DNA of 64,000 nt, taken from JANPBY01 sp963851405 (GTDB taxonomy: Bacteria > Actinomycetota > Actinomycetes > DATJPE01). The translations under genes were made by a program, and so were the position numbers. Position 1 is the stretch's first letter. The number at the start of each line of letters is the position of its first letter. The stretch spans positions 1 to 64,000 of the forward strand of contig CAWKPB010000006.1 in assembly GCA_963851405.1 (NCBI GenBank). The letters run 5' to 3'. Below the pieces are notes generated by a model. The model did not search any database. It saw nothing but the letters and a program-made list of their open reading frames with translations, and was not told the DNA's origin. Positions 36,213-44,702 of this stretch are shown here, piece after piece.

Positions 36213-37328
36213 TCAGACCTGGCGCGAAGTCGCGGCGACCGCGAGTGCGGCCAACGGGGTGCGGGCCGGCTCGGCGACGTCTGCGAGAGCCGTGAGGGCA
36301 TCCGAGGTCAGTTGGGTGATCATGGCCTCGACCTCCAGGTGAGCGCCCGTACCTTCGATGACCTCCCGCAAGGCGTCGACTCCATCCGCGCCGAGGCTGG
36401 GGTCTCCCAGATGACGCCGCAGCGTCGCGCCCTGGGCGTGCGTCGCCCGCTCGGTCGCCATGGCGATGAGGACCGTGCGCTTGCCCTCGCGAAGGTCGTC
36501 GCCGGCGGGCTTCCCGGTTTCTTGCGGGTCACCGAAGACGCCGAGCACGTCGTCACGGAGTTGGAAAGCTTCGCCAAGCGGTAAGCCGTACCGGCTGTAG
36601 GCCGCCATCAGCTCAGGAGAGCCGCCCGCCAGGGCAGCGCCCAGGTGAAGGGGGCGCTCGATGGTGTATTTCGCGGATTTGAAGCGGACGACCCGCAGCG
36701 CGCGCTCGACCGAGCCGCCGCCGCGTGCCTGCTCGAGGAGGTCGAGGTATTGGCCAGCCATCAGTTCGGTGCGCATCTCGTCAAACACGGGCTTGGCCCG
36801 GATCAATGCGTCCAGCGGGAGACCCGAGTCGAAGAGCAGTTCGTCGGACCAGGTCAGACACAGATCACCGAGCAGGATCGCCGCGCCGGTGCCGAACGCT
36901 TCCGGAGAGCCCAGCCAGCCGGACCCGCGGTGCAGTGAAGCAAACCGTCGGTGGGCCGCTGGCTGACCGCGCCTGGTGTCGGAGCGATCCATGACGTCGT
37001 CGTGAATGAGTGCGCACGCTTGGAGCAGCTCGAGGCTGGTGGCCGCTCGAACGGCGGGCTCGGCATCGGACCCTCCAGCACCCCTCCATCCCCAGTAGCA
37101 AAAGGCCGGGCGGAGCCGCTTGCCACCGGCGAGTAGCCCCTGGAGGAACTCCACCATGGGCGAGAGATCGGCGCTGACCTCATCGAGAGTCGGAGTGCGC
37201 TGCTCGAGGAACTCGTCGAGATGCTTTTGGACCCGAACCCGCAGCCCCTCGAGGTCGAGTACAGCCACCGCGGAACGACCAGCGGACGCTCCCTCCGGCG
37301 CGACCGCGGAGTCGGTGTCTGAGTTCAC
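36213..37328 (-). CDS. crtE: Geranylgeranyl diphosphate synthase (IdsA2/CrtE-like)
   Basis: This 371-residue trans-prenyltransferase supplies the C20 substrate for CrtB. The first Asp-rich motif is LIHDDVMDRSDTRRG and the second is LRDDVLGVFGD, as in actinobacterial IdsA enzymes; GGKRLRPAF near residue 66 binds diphosphate. The GTG at 37328 is chosen because a TAGCCT box (37341-37336) lies 7 nt upstream, giving a leaderless start; a GTG or ATG further up at 37364 is possible. It heads the operon crtE-crtI-mptA-crtB and is divergent from metF, as idsA2 is from its neighbour in M. tuberculosis. Confidence 0.92.
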   Translation of the reverse strand: MNSDTDSAVAPEGASAGRSAVAVLDLEGLRVRVQKHLDEFLEQRTPTLDEVSADLSPMVEFLQGLLAGGKRLRPAFCYWGWRGAGGSDAEPAVRAATSLELLQACALIHDDVMDRSDTRRGQPAAHRRFASLHRGSGWLGSPEAFGTGAAILLGDLCLTWSDELLFDSGLPLDALIRAKPVFDEMRTELMAGQYLDLLEQARGGGSVERALRVVRFKSAKYTIERPLHLGAALAGGSPELMAAYSRYGLPLGEAFQLRDDVLGVFGDPQETGKPAGDDLREGKRTVLIAMATERATHAQGATLRRHLGDPSLGADGVDALREVIEGTGAHLEVEAMITQLTSDALTALADVAEPARTPLAALAVAATSRQV

Positions 37329-37335
37329 GCGGTCG

Positions 37336-37341
37336 AGGCTA
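37336..37341 (-). promoter_or_regulatory. -10 box of the crtE operon
   Basis: TAGCCT in minus-strand sense is 7 nt before the crtE GTG. The metF box is 67 bp away on the other strand, so the two leaderless promoters share one 91-bp gap. Confidence 0.45.
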
Positions 37342-37407
37342 CGTCGCGCGCCAGAGTCCCGCACGTCCGGGATGCGGGCTTGCGGCCCAGCCTTCCTCCG
37401 AAATCCC

Positions 37408-37413
37408 TACCCT
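37408..37413 (+). promoter_or_regulatory. -10 box of metF
   Basis: TACCCT lies 6 nt before the metF ATG; a leaderless start is likely. Confidence 0.45.
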
Positions 37414-37419
37414 GCAGGC

Positions 37420-38337
37420 ATGTCACGCGGTGCTGCTTCGACGATGCCAGGTGGCACCGCCTCGATTCGTGAGGCGCTGGCCGCCGGGCAGTTCTCGTGG
37501 TCCTTTGAGTTCTTCCCGCCGGCCACCGACGACGGAGAGCGGTTGCTGTGGCAGGCGATCCGCGAACTCGAGTCGCTCGCGCCGACGTTCGTCTCGGTGA
37601 CCTATGGAGCCGGGGGAGGTACCCGCGATCGGACCGTGCGGGTCACCGAACGCATTGGCACCGAGACCACCCTCATAGCGTTGGCCCATTTGACGTGCGT
37701 CGGCGCCAGTCGGCCGCAGCTTCGCCGAGTGATCGGGCAATACGCCGACGCGGGGGTCCGCAACGTCCTTGCCCTGCGCGGGGACCCTCCCGCTGGTCCT
37801 GGGTCAGCGTGGCAGCCGCACCCGGACGGTTTTCGACATGCTCTGGAGTTGGTCGAACTCGTGAAGTCACTCGGCGACTTCAGCATCGGGGTCGCTGCGT
37901 TTCCCGAAGGACACCCAGAGGCTCTCAGCCTGGTGGCAGATGCGCGGGTGCTGGTGGACAAGGCCGCGGCAGGGGCCGATTTCGCGGTTACGCAGTTCTT
38001 CTTTTCTGCGGCGAGCTACTTCGAACTGGTCGACCGAGTCCGTCATGCGGGGTCTGAGCTGCCGATCATCGCGGGCATCATGCCCGTGACCAACGTGGGC
38101 CAGATCGAGCGTTTTGCGCAGCTGTCGGGGACGTCTTTCCCGCCAGAGCTTGCCGCGCGGCTGCACGCAGTGGAAGACGACCCCTCGGCCGTACGCGCCA
38201 TCGGCGTAGAGGTGGCGAGTTCCCTGGGCGCTGAGCTGATCGCCGGTGGTGCCCCGGGTTTGCACTTCTACACCCTGAATCGTTCGACAGCCTCGCGTGA
38301 GGTCGCAGCGAACCTCGGACTCCGCGGCCATCCCTGA
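37420..38337 (+). CDS. metF: 5,10-methylenetetrahydrofolate reductase
   Basis: This 305-residue TIM-barrel flavoenzyme reduces methylene-THF to 5-methyl-THF for methionine synthesis. Family features are SFEFFPP with the catalytic Glu at the N-terminus, FVSVTYGAGGGTRDRT, HLTCVG, LALRGDPP, GVAAFPEGHPE and ADFAVTQFFFSA. It is divergent from crtE and 31 bp before the CDP-alcohol phosphatidyltransferase. The position beside an idsA2-type gene is conserved in actinobacteria (from memory). Confidence 0.95.
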   Translation: MSRGAASTMPGGTASIREALAAGQFSWSFEFFPPATDDGERLLWQAIRELESLAPTFVSVTYGAGGGTRDRTVRVTERIGTETTLIALAHLTCVGASRPQLRRVIGQYADAGVRNVLALRGDPPAGPGSAWQPHPDGFRHALELVELVKSLGDFSIGVAAFPEGHPEALSLVADARVLVDKAAAGADFAVTQFFFSAASYFELVDRVRHAGSELPIIAGIMPVTNVGQIERFAQLSGTSFPPELAARLHAVEDDPSAVRAIGVEVASSLGAELIAGGAPGLHFYTLNRSTASREVAANLGLRGHP

Positions 38338-38368
38338 CCGCCAGATGTCTGTCTGCGAGGATCCAGCC

Positions 38369-39046
38369 ATGGGCTCAGTGCCGTCACGGGCGGACTACCT
38401 CAATCGCTGGACCCAGTTGCACGGCGGCCTTGATCCACGCCAGGGTCGCCTCGTCCACGGTTGGCTCTCCGGCGTCTACTTCTGCGCCCGCCCGTTGGCC
38501 AAGGCGCGTCTGGCACCCGACGTCATCACCTTGTTCTCGCTGCTCGTCTCGGGGGTCGCCGTCTGGCTCTCAGCCCTCGGTGGGACCTGGGTGCTGGCCG
38601 CATCCGCAGTCGTCGTGGTCTCCGGCTTGCTGGACAACATCGACGGTGCGGTCGCCGTTCTGACCGACCGCGTCACCGCGTGGGGCGCGGTCTTGGACTC
38701 AGTCGTCGATCGCTGTTGCGACGTGTTCTACCTGGTCGCGCTGTGGGTCGTCGGCGCTCCCGCAGGGGTGTGTGTGGCCGGCGGGGTGGCCATGTTCGTC
38801 TTGGAGTTCGCCCGGGCGCGAGCTGCCGCTGGCGGGATGCACGAGATCGGCGTGGTGACCATCGCCGAGCGGCCCACCCGGGTGATCGTGACCGCGGCCT
38901 TCTTGCTCGGAGCTGGGTTGTACGTCGACTCAGCGGCCCAGTGGGCGCAGGCCGGGGCCTGGGTCTGGCTGGCCGTCTCAGTAGTCGCGGTGGCGCAGCT
39001 CCTCGTGGTCATCCACCGCCGCCTGCGCGAACCCAACCCGGGCTGA
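38369..39046 (+). CDS. CDP-alcohol phosphatidyltransferase family membrane protein
   Basis: This 225-residue protein has about six membrane helices. The active-site motif DNIDGAVAVLTDRVTAWGAVLDSVVDR retains the Asp residues of the D-x2-DG...G-x3-D-x3-D pattern, but the usual AR after DG is AV. The family joins CDP-diacylglycerol or CDP-activated head groups to alcohols such as inositol phosphate or glycerol 3-phosphate. The specific acceptor is unclear. Its TGA ends 2 bp before the GTG of the antiporter. Confidence 0.85.
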   Translation: MGSVPSRADYLNRWTQLHGGLDPRQGRLVHGWLSGVYFCARPLAKARLAPDVITLFSLLVSGVAVWLSALGGTWVLAASAVVVVSGLLDNIDGAVAVLTDRVTAWGAVLDSVVDRCCDVFYLVALWVVGAPAGVCVAGGVAMFVLEFARARAAAGGMHEIGVVTIAERPTRVIVTAAFLLGAGLYVDSAAQWAQAGAWVWLAVSVVAVAQLLVVIHRRLREPNPG

Positions 39047-39048
39047 AC

Positions 39049-40539
39049 GTGGGAGGCAACCTCGACGCATCGCTTCTCATTGGCGCCGCGGTCGTCCTTG
39101 TGGGGGTTCTCGCAGTCCGGGTGAGCGCGCGCTTGGGACTGCCTGGCCTGCTGATCTATCTCGGACTTGGCCTGATCTTGGGCGATGCAGGCTTCGGGAT
39201 CGCCTTCGATGATGCGGCCTTGGCCCGGGACCTCGGACTCCTCGCGCTCGTGGTCATCTTGGCCGAGGGTGGCCTGACGGCCAGATTGTCGGCCATCCGG
39301 CCGGTTCTCGGCGTTTCGGCCATGCTCGCGACCCTGGGAGTGGCCGTCAGCGTGGCCGTGGTCGCGTCGGCTGTTCATTTCGTGCTCGGCTTGGATCCGA
39401 CGACGTCGGTCCTCATCGGCGCGGTTCTCGCCTCGACCGACGCCGCCGCGGTGTTCTCGGTGCTGAGACGGCTGCGGCTGAAGCCGCGGGTGAGTTCGAC
39501 GCTAGAAGCCGAATCGGGCTTCAACGACGCTCCGGCGATCGTCCTCGTCGGGTTGATCGCGTCGGGGGAGTGGGGCGAGCACTCCCTCGTGTGGACCTTT
39601 GGCCTGATGACCTACGAGCTGATCGCCGGCGCCTGCCTGGGATTCCTCGTCGGGCGCCTCGGCCGATGGCTGCTTGTGCGCATCGCGCTTCCTTCGGTCG
39701 GGTTGTATCCGCTGGCCAGCTTGGCGTTGATTTTCGGGGCCTACGCAGCGGCGGGGCTTATCCACTCCAGCGGCTTCATCGCCGTGTACATCTGCGCTCT
39801 GCTTCTCGGTTCCTCACGACTTCCCCACCGAAGGGCGGTGCTCGGGTTCAGCGAGGGGCTCGCCTGGCTCGCGCAGATCGGGTTGTTCGTCCTTCTCGGG
39901 CTGTTGGCCGCACCGCAACGACTACCGGCAGCGATCCCACTTGCGCTCGTCGCCGGCGCGGCCCTGGTCCTCGTGGCTCGCCCACTGTCGGTCGCCGTCT
40001 CTGCCAGCTGGTTCAAGGTGCCCTGGCGAGAGCAGATCTTCCTCACCGCAGCCGGACTCAGGGGCGCGGTGCCCATTGTCTTTGCCACCGTTGCTCTGGC
40101 CGCTGGGACCAAGGGATCAGCCGACGTGTTCGATGCGACGTTCTTGTTGGTCTTGGTGTTGACCGCTCTCCAGGCGCCGCCGTTGCCCTGGTTGGCTCGT
40201 CGCTTGGGGGTGGCCGGGCGGGAGGTGATGGGTGAGCTTTCGGTCGAGTCCGCGCCGTTGGACGAGATGAACGCGGCTCTTCTCGAGGTCGAGGTGCCGG
40301 ACGGTTCAAGGCTGGTGGGTCTCTATCCGGCCTCCGACCTGCGCCTGCCTGAGGGTGCGTCCGTGACGTTGGTGGTGCGTGAGGGCTCAACAATGGTCCC
40401 CGACCGGCTCACGCGCATTCGTGCGGGTGACCGATTGCTCATTGTCGCGACGGCCAAAGTTCGGCGTTCGGCTGAGCGACGCCTGCGCGCTGTCAGTCGG
40501 GGTGGTCCGGGTCGCCGGCTGGTTCGGAGAAAGAGGTGA
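39049..40539 (+). CDS. Monovalent cation/proton antiporter, CPA1/NhaP2-like
   Basis: This 496-residue protein has about 12 membrane helices (residues 5-385). The transport-core signature is SGFNDAPAIVLV, with the preceding ASTDAAAVFSVLRR. A cytoplasmic C-terminal part (about 395-475) ends in SVTLVVREGSTMVPDRLTRIRAGDRLLIVA, a TrkA-C-like (RCK_C) domain that regulates K+/H+ antiporters of the NhaP2 type. It is read from the GTG at 39049 because the longer open frame upstream overlaps the phosphatidyltransferase and is Arg-rich. Its stop overlaps the next GTG. Confidence 0.9.
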   Translation: MGGNLDASLLIGAAVVLVGVLAVRVSARLGLPGLLIYLGLGLILGDAGFGIAFDDAALARDLGLLALVVILAEGGLTARLSAIRPVLGVSAMLATLGVAVSVAVVASAVHFVLGLDPTTSVLIGAVLASTDAAAVFSVLRRLRLKPRVSSTLEAESGFNDAPAIVLVGLIASGEWGEHSLVWTFGLMTYELIAGACLGFLVGRLGRWLLVRIALPSVGLYPLASLALIFGAYAAAGLIHSSGFIAVYICALLLGSSRLPHRRAVLGFSEGLAWLAQIGLFVLLGLLAAPQRLPAAIPLALVAGAALVLVARPLSVAVSASWFKVPWREQIFLTAAGLRGAVPIVFATVALAAGTKGSADVFDATFLLVLVLTALQAPPLPWLARRLGVAGREVMGELSVESAPLDEMNAALLEVEVPDGSRLVGLYPASDLRLPEGASVTLVVREGSTMVPDRLTRIRAGDRLLIVATAKVRRSAERRLRAVSRGGPGRRLVRRKR

Positions 40540-41663
40540 CCCCGGTGAACCAGACGGTGCGCCTGACCGCCGAACAGGCTCGGCGACTCGCCCTGGATTC
40601 CTTGCTGCTCGGAGCGAGCCGAACTCCGACAACGGTGTGCGACGTCGTGACCTGGTTCGGAGCCATGCAGGCGCAAGAGCTTTCGAGTGCGGAGTGGTCC
40701 CTCGGCATCAGGCTCCCTGCGTCGACCCTCGCTTCGGTCAACGCGGCGCTGGAGCACCGAGAAGCCCTGCGCACCTGGCCGATGCGAGGCACGATCCATT
40801 GGGTCCCTGCTCGTGACGCTCGGTGGATGCTTGAGTTGATGGGGGTGCGAGCCCTCGCGGGTGCCGAGCGCCGCCGGAACTTCCTGGGCCTGGACGAGGC
40901 CACGGCCAACCGTGCGGTGGAAGTCATTGGCGCCGCTCTGGTCGGTGGCGGGCGCCTCACGCGGGCCGAGTGCCTCGGAGTCTGGGAGCGCGCGGGCATC
41001 GCCTCAGCTGGTCAGCTCGGGTATCACCTGCTGTGGTACGCCAGTCAGCGAGGCGTCACGTGCATCGCCCCCAATGTCGACGGCGATCAGACGTTCGTGC
41101 TCCTGGATGAGTGGGTCCCCACCGCGCACCACCCGCAGCGAGACGAAGCCCTTGGGCTGATCGCGACTCGATATTTCCAAAGCCACGGCCCGGCCCCTCG
41201 TCAGGACTTGGCTGGCTGGACGGGCTTGACCATGGCCGACGTCAAGCGAGCCATTGAGGTGGTGGGTGGGGGCCTCGAGGAGGTGTCGGTTGAAGGAACG
41301 TCCATGTACGTCGCTGCAGGCGCCACATCGGTGTTGTCCTCGCCGAGTTCCGAGTCCCGCCATCCGCTCCAGGCGGTGCCAGGCTTCGACGAGTTCCTGC
41401 TGGGCTACAAGGACCGCTCGTTGATGGTGGCGGACGAACACAAACAGGCGATCATTCCGGGAGGGAACGGAATCTTTCGGTGGACCATCGTGCGCGACGG
41501 CCAGGTGATCGGGACCTGGAAGCGCAACAAGTCGCGCACCAAGACCATCGTCGAAGTGCTCCCTGTTGTACCAGTGACCGCCGGTACCCGAAAGGCCGTC
41601 GCAACCGCGCTGCAACCCTATGCTCAGTTCGTGGGTCGAGAGATCGAGGTCCACTGGCCCTGA
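40536..41663 (+). CDS. AlkZ-like winged-helix DNA-binding protein (HTH_42 family)
   Basis: This 375-residue protein contains WFGAMQAQELSSAEWSL near residues 40-57, the Q-x-Q motif of AlkZ-type DNA glycosylases that unhook interstrand crosslinks (family knowledge), then RTWPMRGTIHWVPARDARWML and tandem winged-helix segments. A GTGA overlap couples it to the antiporter gene. Many family members have unknown substrates. With Ada-AlkA, Ogt, DnaE2 and DinB in the same window the repair assignment is plausible, but crosslink activity is not shown. Confidence 0.82.
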   Translation: MTPVNQTVRLTAEQARRLALDSLLLGASRTPTTVCDVVTWFGAMQAQELSSAEWSLGIRLPASTLASVNAALEHREALRTWPMRGTIHWVPARDARWMLELMGVRALAGAERRRNFLGLDEATANRAVEVIGAALVGGGRLTRAECLGVWERAGIASAGQLGYHLLWYASQRGVTCIAPNVDGDQTFVLLDEWVPTAHHPQRDEALGLIATRYFQSHGPAPRQDLAGWTGLTMADVKRAIEVVGGGLEEVSVEGTSMYVAAGATSVLSSPSSESRHPLQAVPGFDEFLLGYKDRSLMVADEHKQAIIPGGNGIFRWTIVRDGQVIGTWKRNKSRTKTIVEVLPVVPVTAGTRKAVATALQPYAQFVGREIEVHWP

Positions 41664-41688
41664 GGCCTCTTGAGTGAAGGGATCGCCC

Positions 41689-42096
41689 ATGACCAACGGT
41701 CAAGGCACGGAGGCTGATCCGTGGACGTTGCGTACGCCTCCGGGCAGTTCCGAATACAGCATGTGGCGCGATGAGTCGGTCGACCCCCCGCTGCTGGTCT
41801 GCCAGGTGGGGAAGACCCGTCTCACCTACCTGTGGCGATGCGTGGACGATCTGCAGGCGATGCTCGCATCGGCTGGCGACTGGGTTCCGCTTGGCGGGGC
41901 CGATGAGCAGAAGCCAGCAGTTGAAGGCTCGGTCGAGGCATGGGCTCGCGCAGACAACAACCCGGTCGGCGGTTGGTACGGGACGAAGAAGGGACTGCGC
42001 GGTCGATTCGGGGTGTACGTGCCACCGCTGCTGGAGGCTCTAGGACTGGTCGAGTTGGAACACAATCCGCGAAACAACCGCGTTCGAGCGCTCTGA
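41689..42096 (+). CDS. Conserved small protein of unknown function (DUF6855-like)
   Basis: This 135-residue soluble protein has recognisable conserved stretches: DPWTLRTPPGSSEYSMWRD, LVCQVGKTRLTYL, GDWVPLGGADEQKPA and NPVGGWYGTKKGLRGRFG. I recall this pattern from actinobacterial proteins annotated as DUF6855, though the number is from memory. The ATG at 41689 follows an AAGGG site at good spacing; a GTG at 41674 is an alternative. It ends 4 bp from the convergent carotenoid gene. Function unknown. Confidence 0.75.
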   Translation: MTNGQGTEADPWTLRTPPGSSEYSMWRDESVDPPLLVCQVGKTRLTYLWRCVDDLQAMLASAGDWVPLGGADEQKPAVEGSVEAWARADNNPVGGWYGTKKGLRGRFGVYVPPLLEALGLVELEHNPRNNRVRAL

Positions 42097-42100
42097 CACG

Positions 42101-43588
42101 TCAGGCCCGTCCGATGAGGTCGGCGACGAGTTCGGCCGATAATCCGACGAGCGGGAGTCCGCCTCCGGGATGCGCCGAGCCTCCGACCAGGTACAGGCCG
42201 GGTACTGGGGACCGGTTCGCAGCCCGAAGGAAGGCTGATCGAGCCCCGTTCGAGGAGGTGCCGTAGATGGCGCCGCCCGGCGCACGGGTGGAGTGCTCGA
42301 GATCCGCCGGGGTGCGCACGACCCGCCAGCGGAGTCGGTCGCGCACCTCAAAGCCCCGTTCGGCCATCACGGCAAGGACTCGGTCCGCATAGCTCTCGGC
42401 CAGTCCGGGGGTGGCCCAGTCGATGCCGCCTCCGGCCGGGTCGTGCCGTGGGGCGTTGACCAGCACGAACCAGGCTTCGCTGCCCTCGGGTCGCATCGCA
42501 TCGTCGGGAGGCGCCGCGATGTACACCGTGGGGTCTTGGACGGGACGAGGATCCGATCCGAAGATCGAGTCGAATTCCTGTTGGTAATGCTCAGGAAACA
42601 GGACGTTGTGATGGCGCAATCCGGGAGTGCGGCCCTCGACGGCGAGCAGGAGAACGAATCCGGCTAGGGAGGGACTGGCTTTGCGCAGCCTGGTGCGCCC
42701 GGCATCGGCCAACCGGTCGGGAACCAAGTGGCCGTACACCTCGGTAGCGTCGGCGTTGCTCACCACGATGTCTGCGGCCAACCACTCACCATCGGACAGC
42801 CGGACCCCCGTCGCGCGCCCTTCCGTGACCGTGATCTCGGCTACGTCGGTCTGGAAGCGAAACGCGACACCCCTTTCGACGCACCGGTCGTAGAGCGCTT
42901 CACCGAGTTTGCGCAGACCGCCTTGAATGTGCCAGGCGCCGAAGGTCTGCTCGACGTAGGGGATGACCGCCAAGGCTGCCGGGGTCTTTCGCGGATCCGA
43001 GCCGGCGTACGTCGCGTAGCGCCAAAGGAATTGGCGCATCCGCGGGTCTTTCAGGTACCGACGCCCCATCCCATCCAGGGTCCGCCATGGCGCGATCGTG
43101 AGCAGGTCGCGGAGCCTTCGCGACTGGCGGACCAGATCCATGGGCCCCTCGAGCGTCGAGGACAGGAACGGACCGCGAGTCGCCTGCCAGATGCGCCCAG
43201 CGTGTTCGAGGAAGCGAAGCCAATCGTTCCCGGCGGTGCCGCCGAAGGCCCCGTCGAACGCTCGAGCGACCGCTCGCCGGTCTACATCGGGGATGTCTAG
43301 CTCGGTGCCGTCCGCGAACCGGTAGTGACACACAGGATCGACGCCGACCATCTCGACGCAGTCCTCGAGGGCAGCTCCGGTCTTGAGGAAGGTGTCTCGG
43401 TATACCGCGGGCAAGGTGAGCAGGGAAGGGCCGGTGTCGAAGGTGAATCCGTCTCGGGAGTAGACGCCAAGCTTGCCGCCCCAGGTGGCAGCCTGCTCGA
43501 CGATGAGCACGTCGTGGCCCTTGACGGCGAGCCGCGCGGCGCAGGCCAGCCCGCCCATTCCGGCGCCCACCACAATCACACGGCTCAC
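42101..43588 (-). CDS. crtD: CrtD-like carotenoid 3,4-desaturase (FAD-dependent, CrtI family)
   Basis: This 495-residue enzyme has the FAD fold VIVVGAGMGGLACAARLAVKG at the N-terminus, FTFDTGPSLLTLP, and a C-terminal signature LYLVGGSAHPGGGLPLVGLSAELVADLI. It is related to but distinct from crtI at 34692. Its place in an operon with cruG, cruF and crtA, which act on the open psi end, makes 3',4'-desaturation of a hydrated carotenoid the likeliest role; a ketolase or second CrtI are alternatives. The GTG overlaps the cruG stop (GTGA). The longer frame to 43918 is an antisense-like extension. Confidence 0.85.
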   Translation of the reverse strand: MSRVIVVGAGMGGLACAARLAVKGHDVLIVEQAATWGGKLGVYSRDGFTFDTGPSLLTLPAVYRDTFLKTGAALEDCVEMVGVDPVCHYRFADGTELDIPDVDRRAVARAFDGAFGGTAGNDWLRFLEHAGRIWQATRGPFLSSTLEGPMDLVRQSRRLRDLLTIAPWRTLDGMGRRYLKDPRMRQFLWRYATYAGSDPRKTPAALAVIPYVEQTFGAWHIQGGLRKLGEALYDRCVERGVAFRFQTDVAEITVTEGRATGVRLSDGEWLAADIVVSNADATEVYGHLVPDRLADAGRTRLRKASPSLAGFVLLLAVEGRTPGLRHHNVLFPEHYQQEFDSIFGSDPRPVQDPTVYIAAPPDDAMRPEGSEAWFVLVNAPRHDPAGGGIDWATPGLAESYADRVLAVMAERGFEVRDRLRWRVVRTPADLEHSTRAPGGAIYGTSSNGARSAFLRAANRSPVPGLYLVGGSAHPGGGLPLVGLSAELVADLIGRA

Positions 43589-44682
43589 AGCGCGCGCCCC
43601 TTCCAGGCCAGCTGCCCGCGCCGTCGTTGGTGAACGGACCGAGCCGTCAGCCCAATCAGAGCCGCCACCGATACGGGGTGCGCCGCCGAGTCTGGCCAGA
43701 CGCGACCTCCGACCCGACGCGCGACCATCGCGCGTCCGGTGATAGCAGCCGCAGTACCAACCAACCCGGCGAACCGGACCTGTCCTCGACCACTCACAAG
43801 TGCGGCGGGCGGCAGGACGTACAACGAAGACAGCAGCGCGCTCATGAGCACCGCGCCCGCTGGTGAGCCGAACGCGGCCCACAGGGACTTGCTGTAGCCA
43901 TCGCGCACCTGCGGCCACGACTCATACATCCGGCACGTGGCCAGGTGAGTCCCATCGGCAACCGTGGCCGTGAAGCCGCTCCGCTTGAAGGTCTTCGCGA
44001 GTTCGACATCCTCGAGCACCGCCTGGGCTACCGAGCCGTGGCCGCCGGCCGCGCGGTATGCGGCGGCGTCGCAGGCTAGGAGCTGCCCGTTGGCCGCGAC
44101 CAAGGTCGGTTGCGCGGAACTCTCCGCGAAGCCGAGCGGAAGAAACGTCAACCAGGACCATTGCAGCAGGGGCTGGATCAGTCGCTCCGCTGCGGTTTCC
44201 GCCACTTGCCGTGGATAGGGGCAGACCATGTGAAGGCCTGAAGTCCGCATCAGGGTGATGGTCGCTGCGACCGCGCCGTCCGCAAGCACTACGTCGGCAT
44301 CGACAAAGACCAAGGCGGTTCCCGAAGCAGCCCCGGCCAACTGGGAGCAGGCGTACGGCTTCCCGAGCCAACCGTCGGGGAGATCGGCGCCGGCGATGAC
44401 GCGGACGCGGGGATCGCCGGCGGTCGCGGCCGTGACGACCTCAACCGTCTCATCGGTCGAACCGTCGTCAAGGATCAGGATTTCGGCCTGAACCAGACCG
44501 TCTTGGCGGAGCAAGGCTTCTAGGCAGGGAAGGACCCGATGCGCCTCGTTCCGGAGCGGGAGCAGGATCGATACCCGCTCTTCGACCGGTGGTGGGTCAA
44601 CCGGAGGCACTCGAAGGCGTCGCAGATTCAGCGTGGTGTGCACGGTGGCCAGGACAGCTCCGAGTGCGGCCGCTCGTGTCAC
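43585..44682 (-). CDS. cruG: CruG-like carotenoid glycosyltransferase (GT2)
   Basis: This 365-residue membrane-associated GT2 enzyme has VSILLPLRNEAHRV, ILILDDGSTDET, LPDGWLGKPYACSQLA and the metal-binding VFVDADVVL (DxD), followed by ED in LEDVELAKTFKRSG. The C-terminal part has two to three membrane helices. CruG adds a sugar to the 1'-hydroxyl made by CruF in myxol-type carotenoids. The GTG at 44682 is 20 bp after cruF. An open frame continuing to 45672 overlaps cruF and is rejected. The sugar donor cannot be told. Confidence 0.85.
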   Translation of the reverse strand: MTRAAALGAVLATVHTTLNLRRLRVPPVDPPPVEERVSILLPLRNEAHRVLPCLEALLRQDGLVQAEILILDDGSTDETVEVVTAATAGDPRVRVIAGADLPDGWLGKPYACSQLAGAASGTALVFVDADVVLADGAVAATITLMRTSGLHMVCPYPRQVAETAAERLIQPLLQWSWLTFLPLGFAESSAQPTLVAANGQLLACDAAAYRAAGGHGSVAQAVLEDVELAKTFKRSGFTATVADGTHLATCRMYESWPQVRDGYSKSLWAAFGSPAGAVLMSALLSSLYVLPPAALVSGRGQVRFAGLVGTAAAITGRAMVARRVGGRVWPDSAAHPVSVAALIGLTARSVHQRRRGQLAWKGRAL

Positions 44683-44702
44683 GTTCAGCGCCGCGACCTC
44701 GG

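Noticed and set aside
38461..39048. N-terminal extension of the antiporter frame over the CDP-alcohol phosphatidyltransferase
   Set aside because: The extension is Arg/Gly-rich, overlaps a gene with active-site motifs in another frame, and the first membrane helix begins right after the GTG at 39049.
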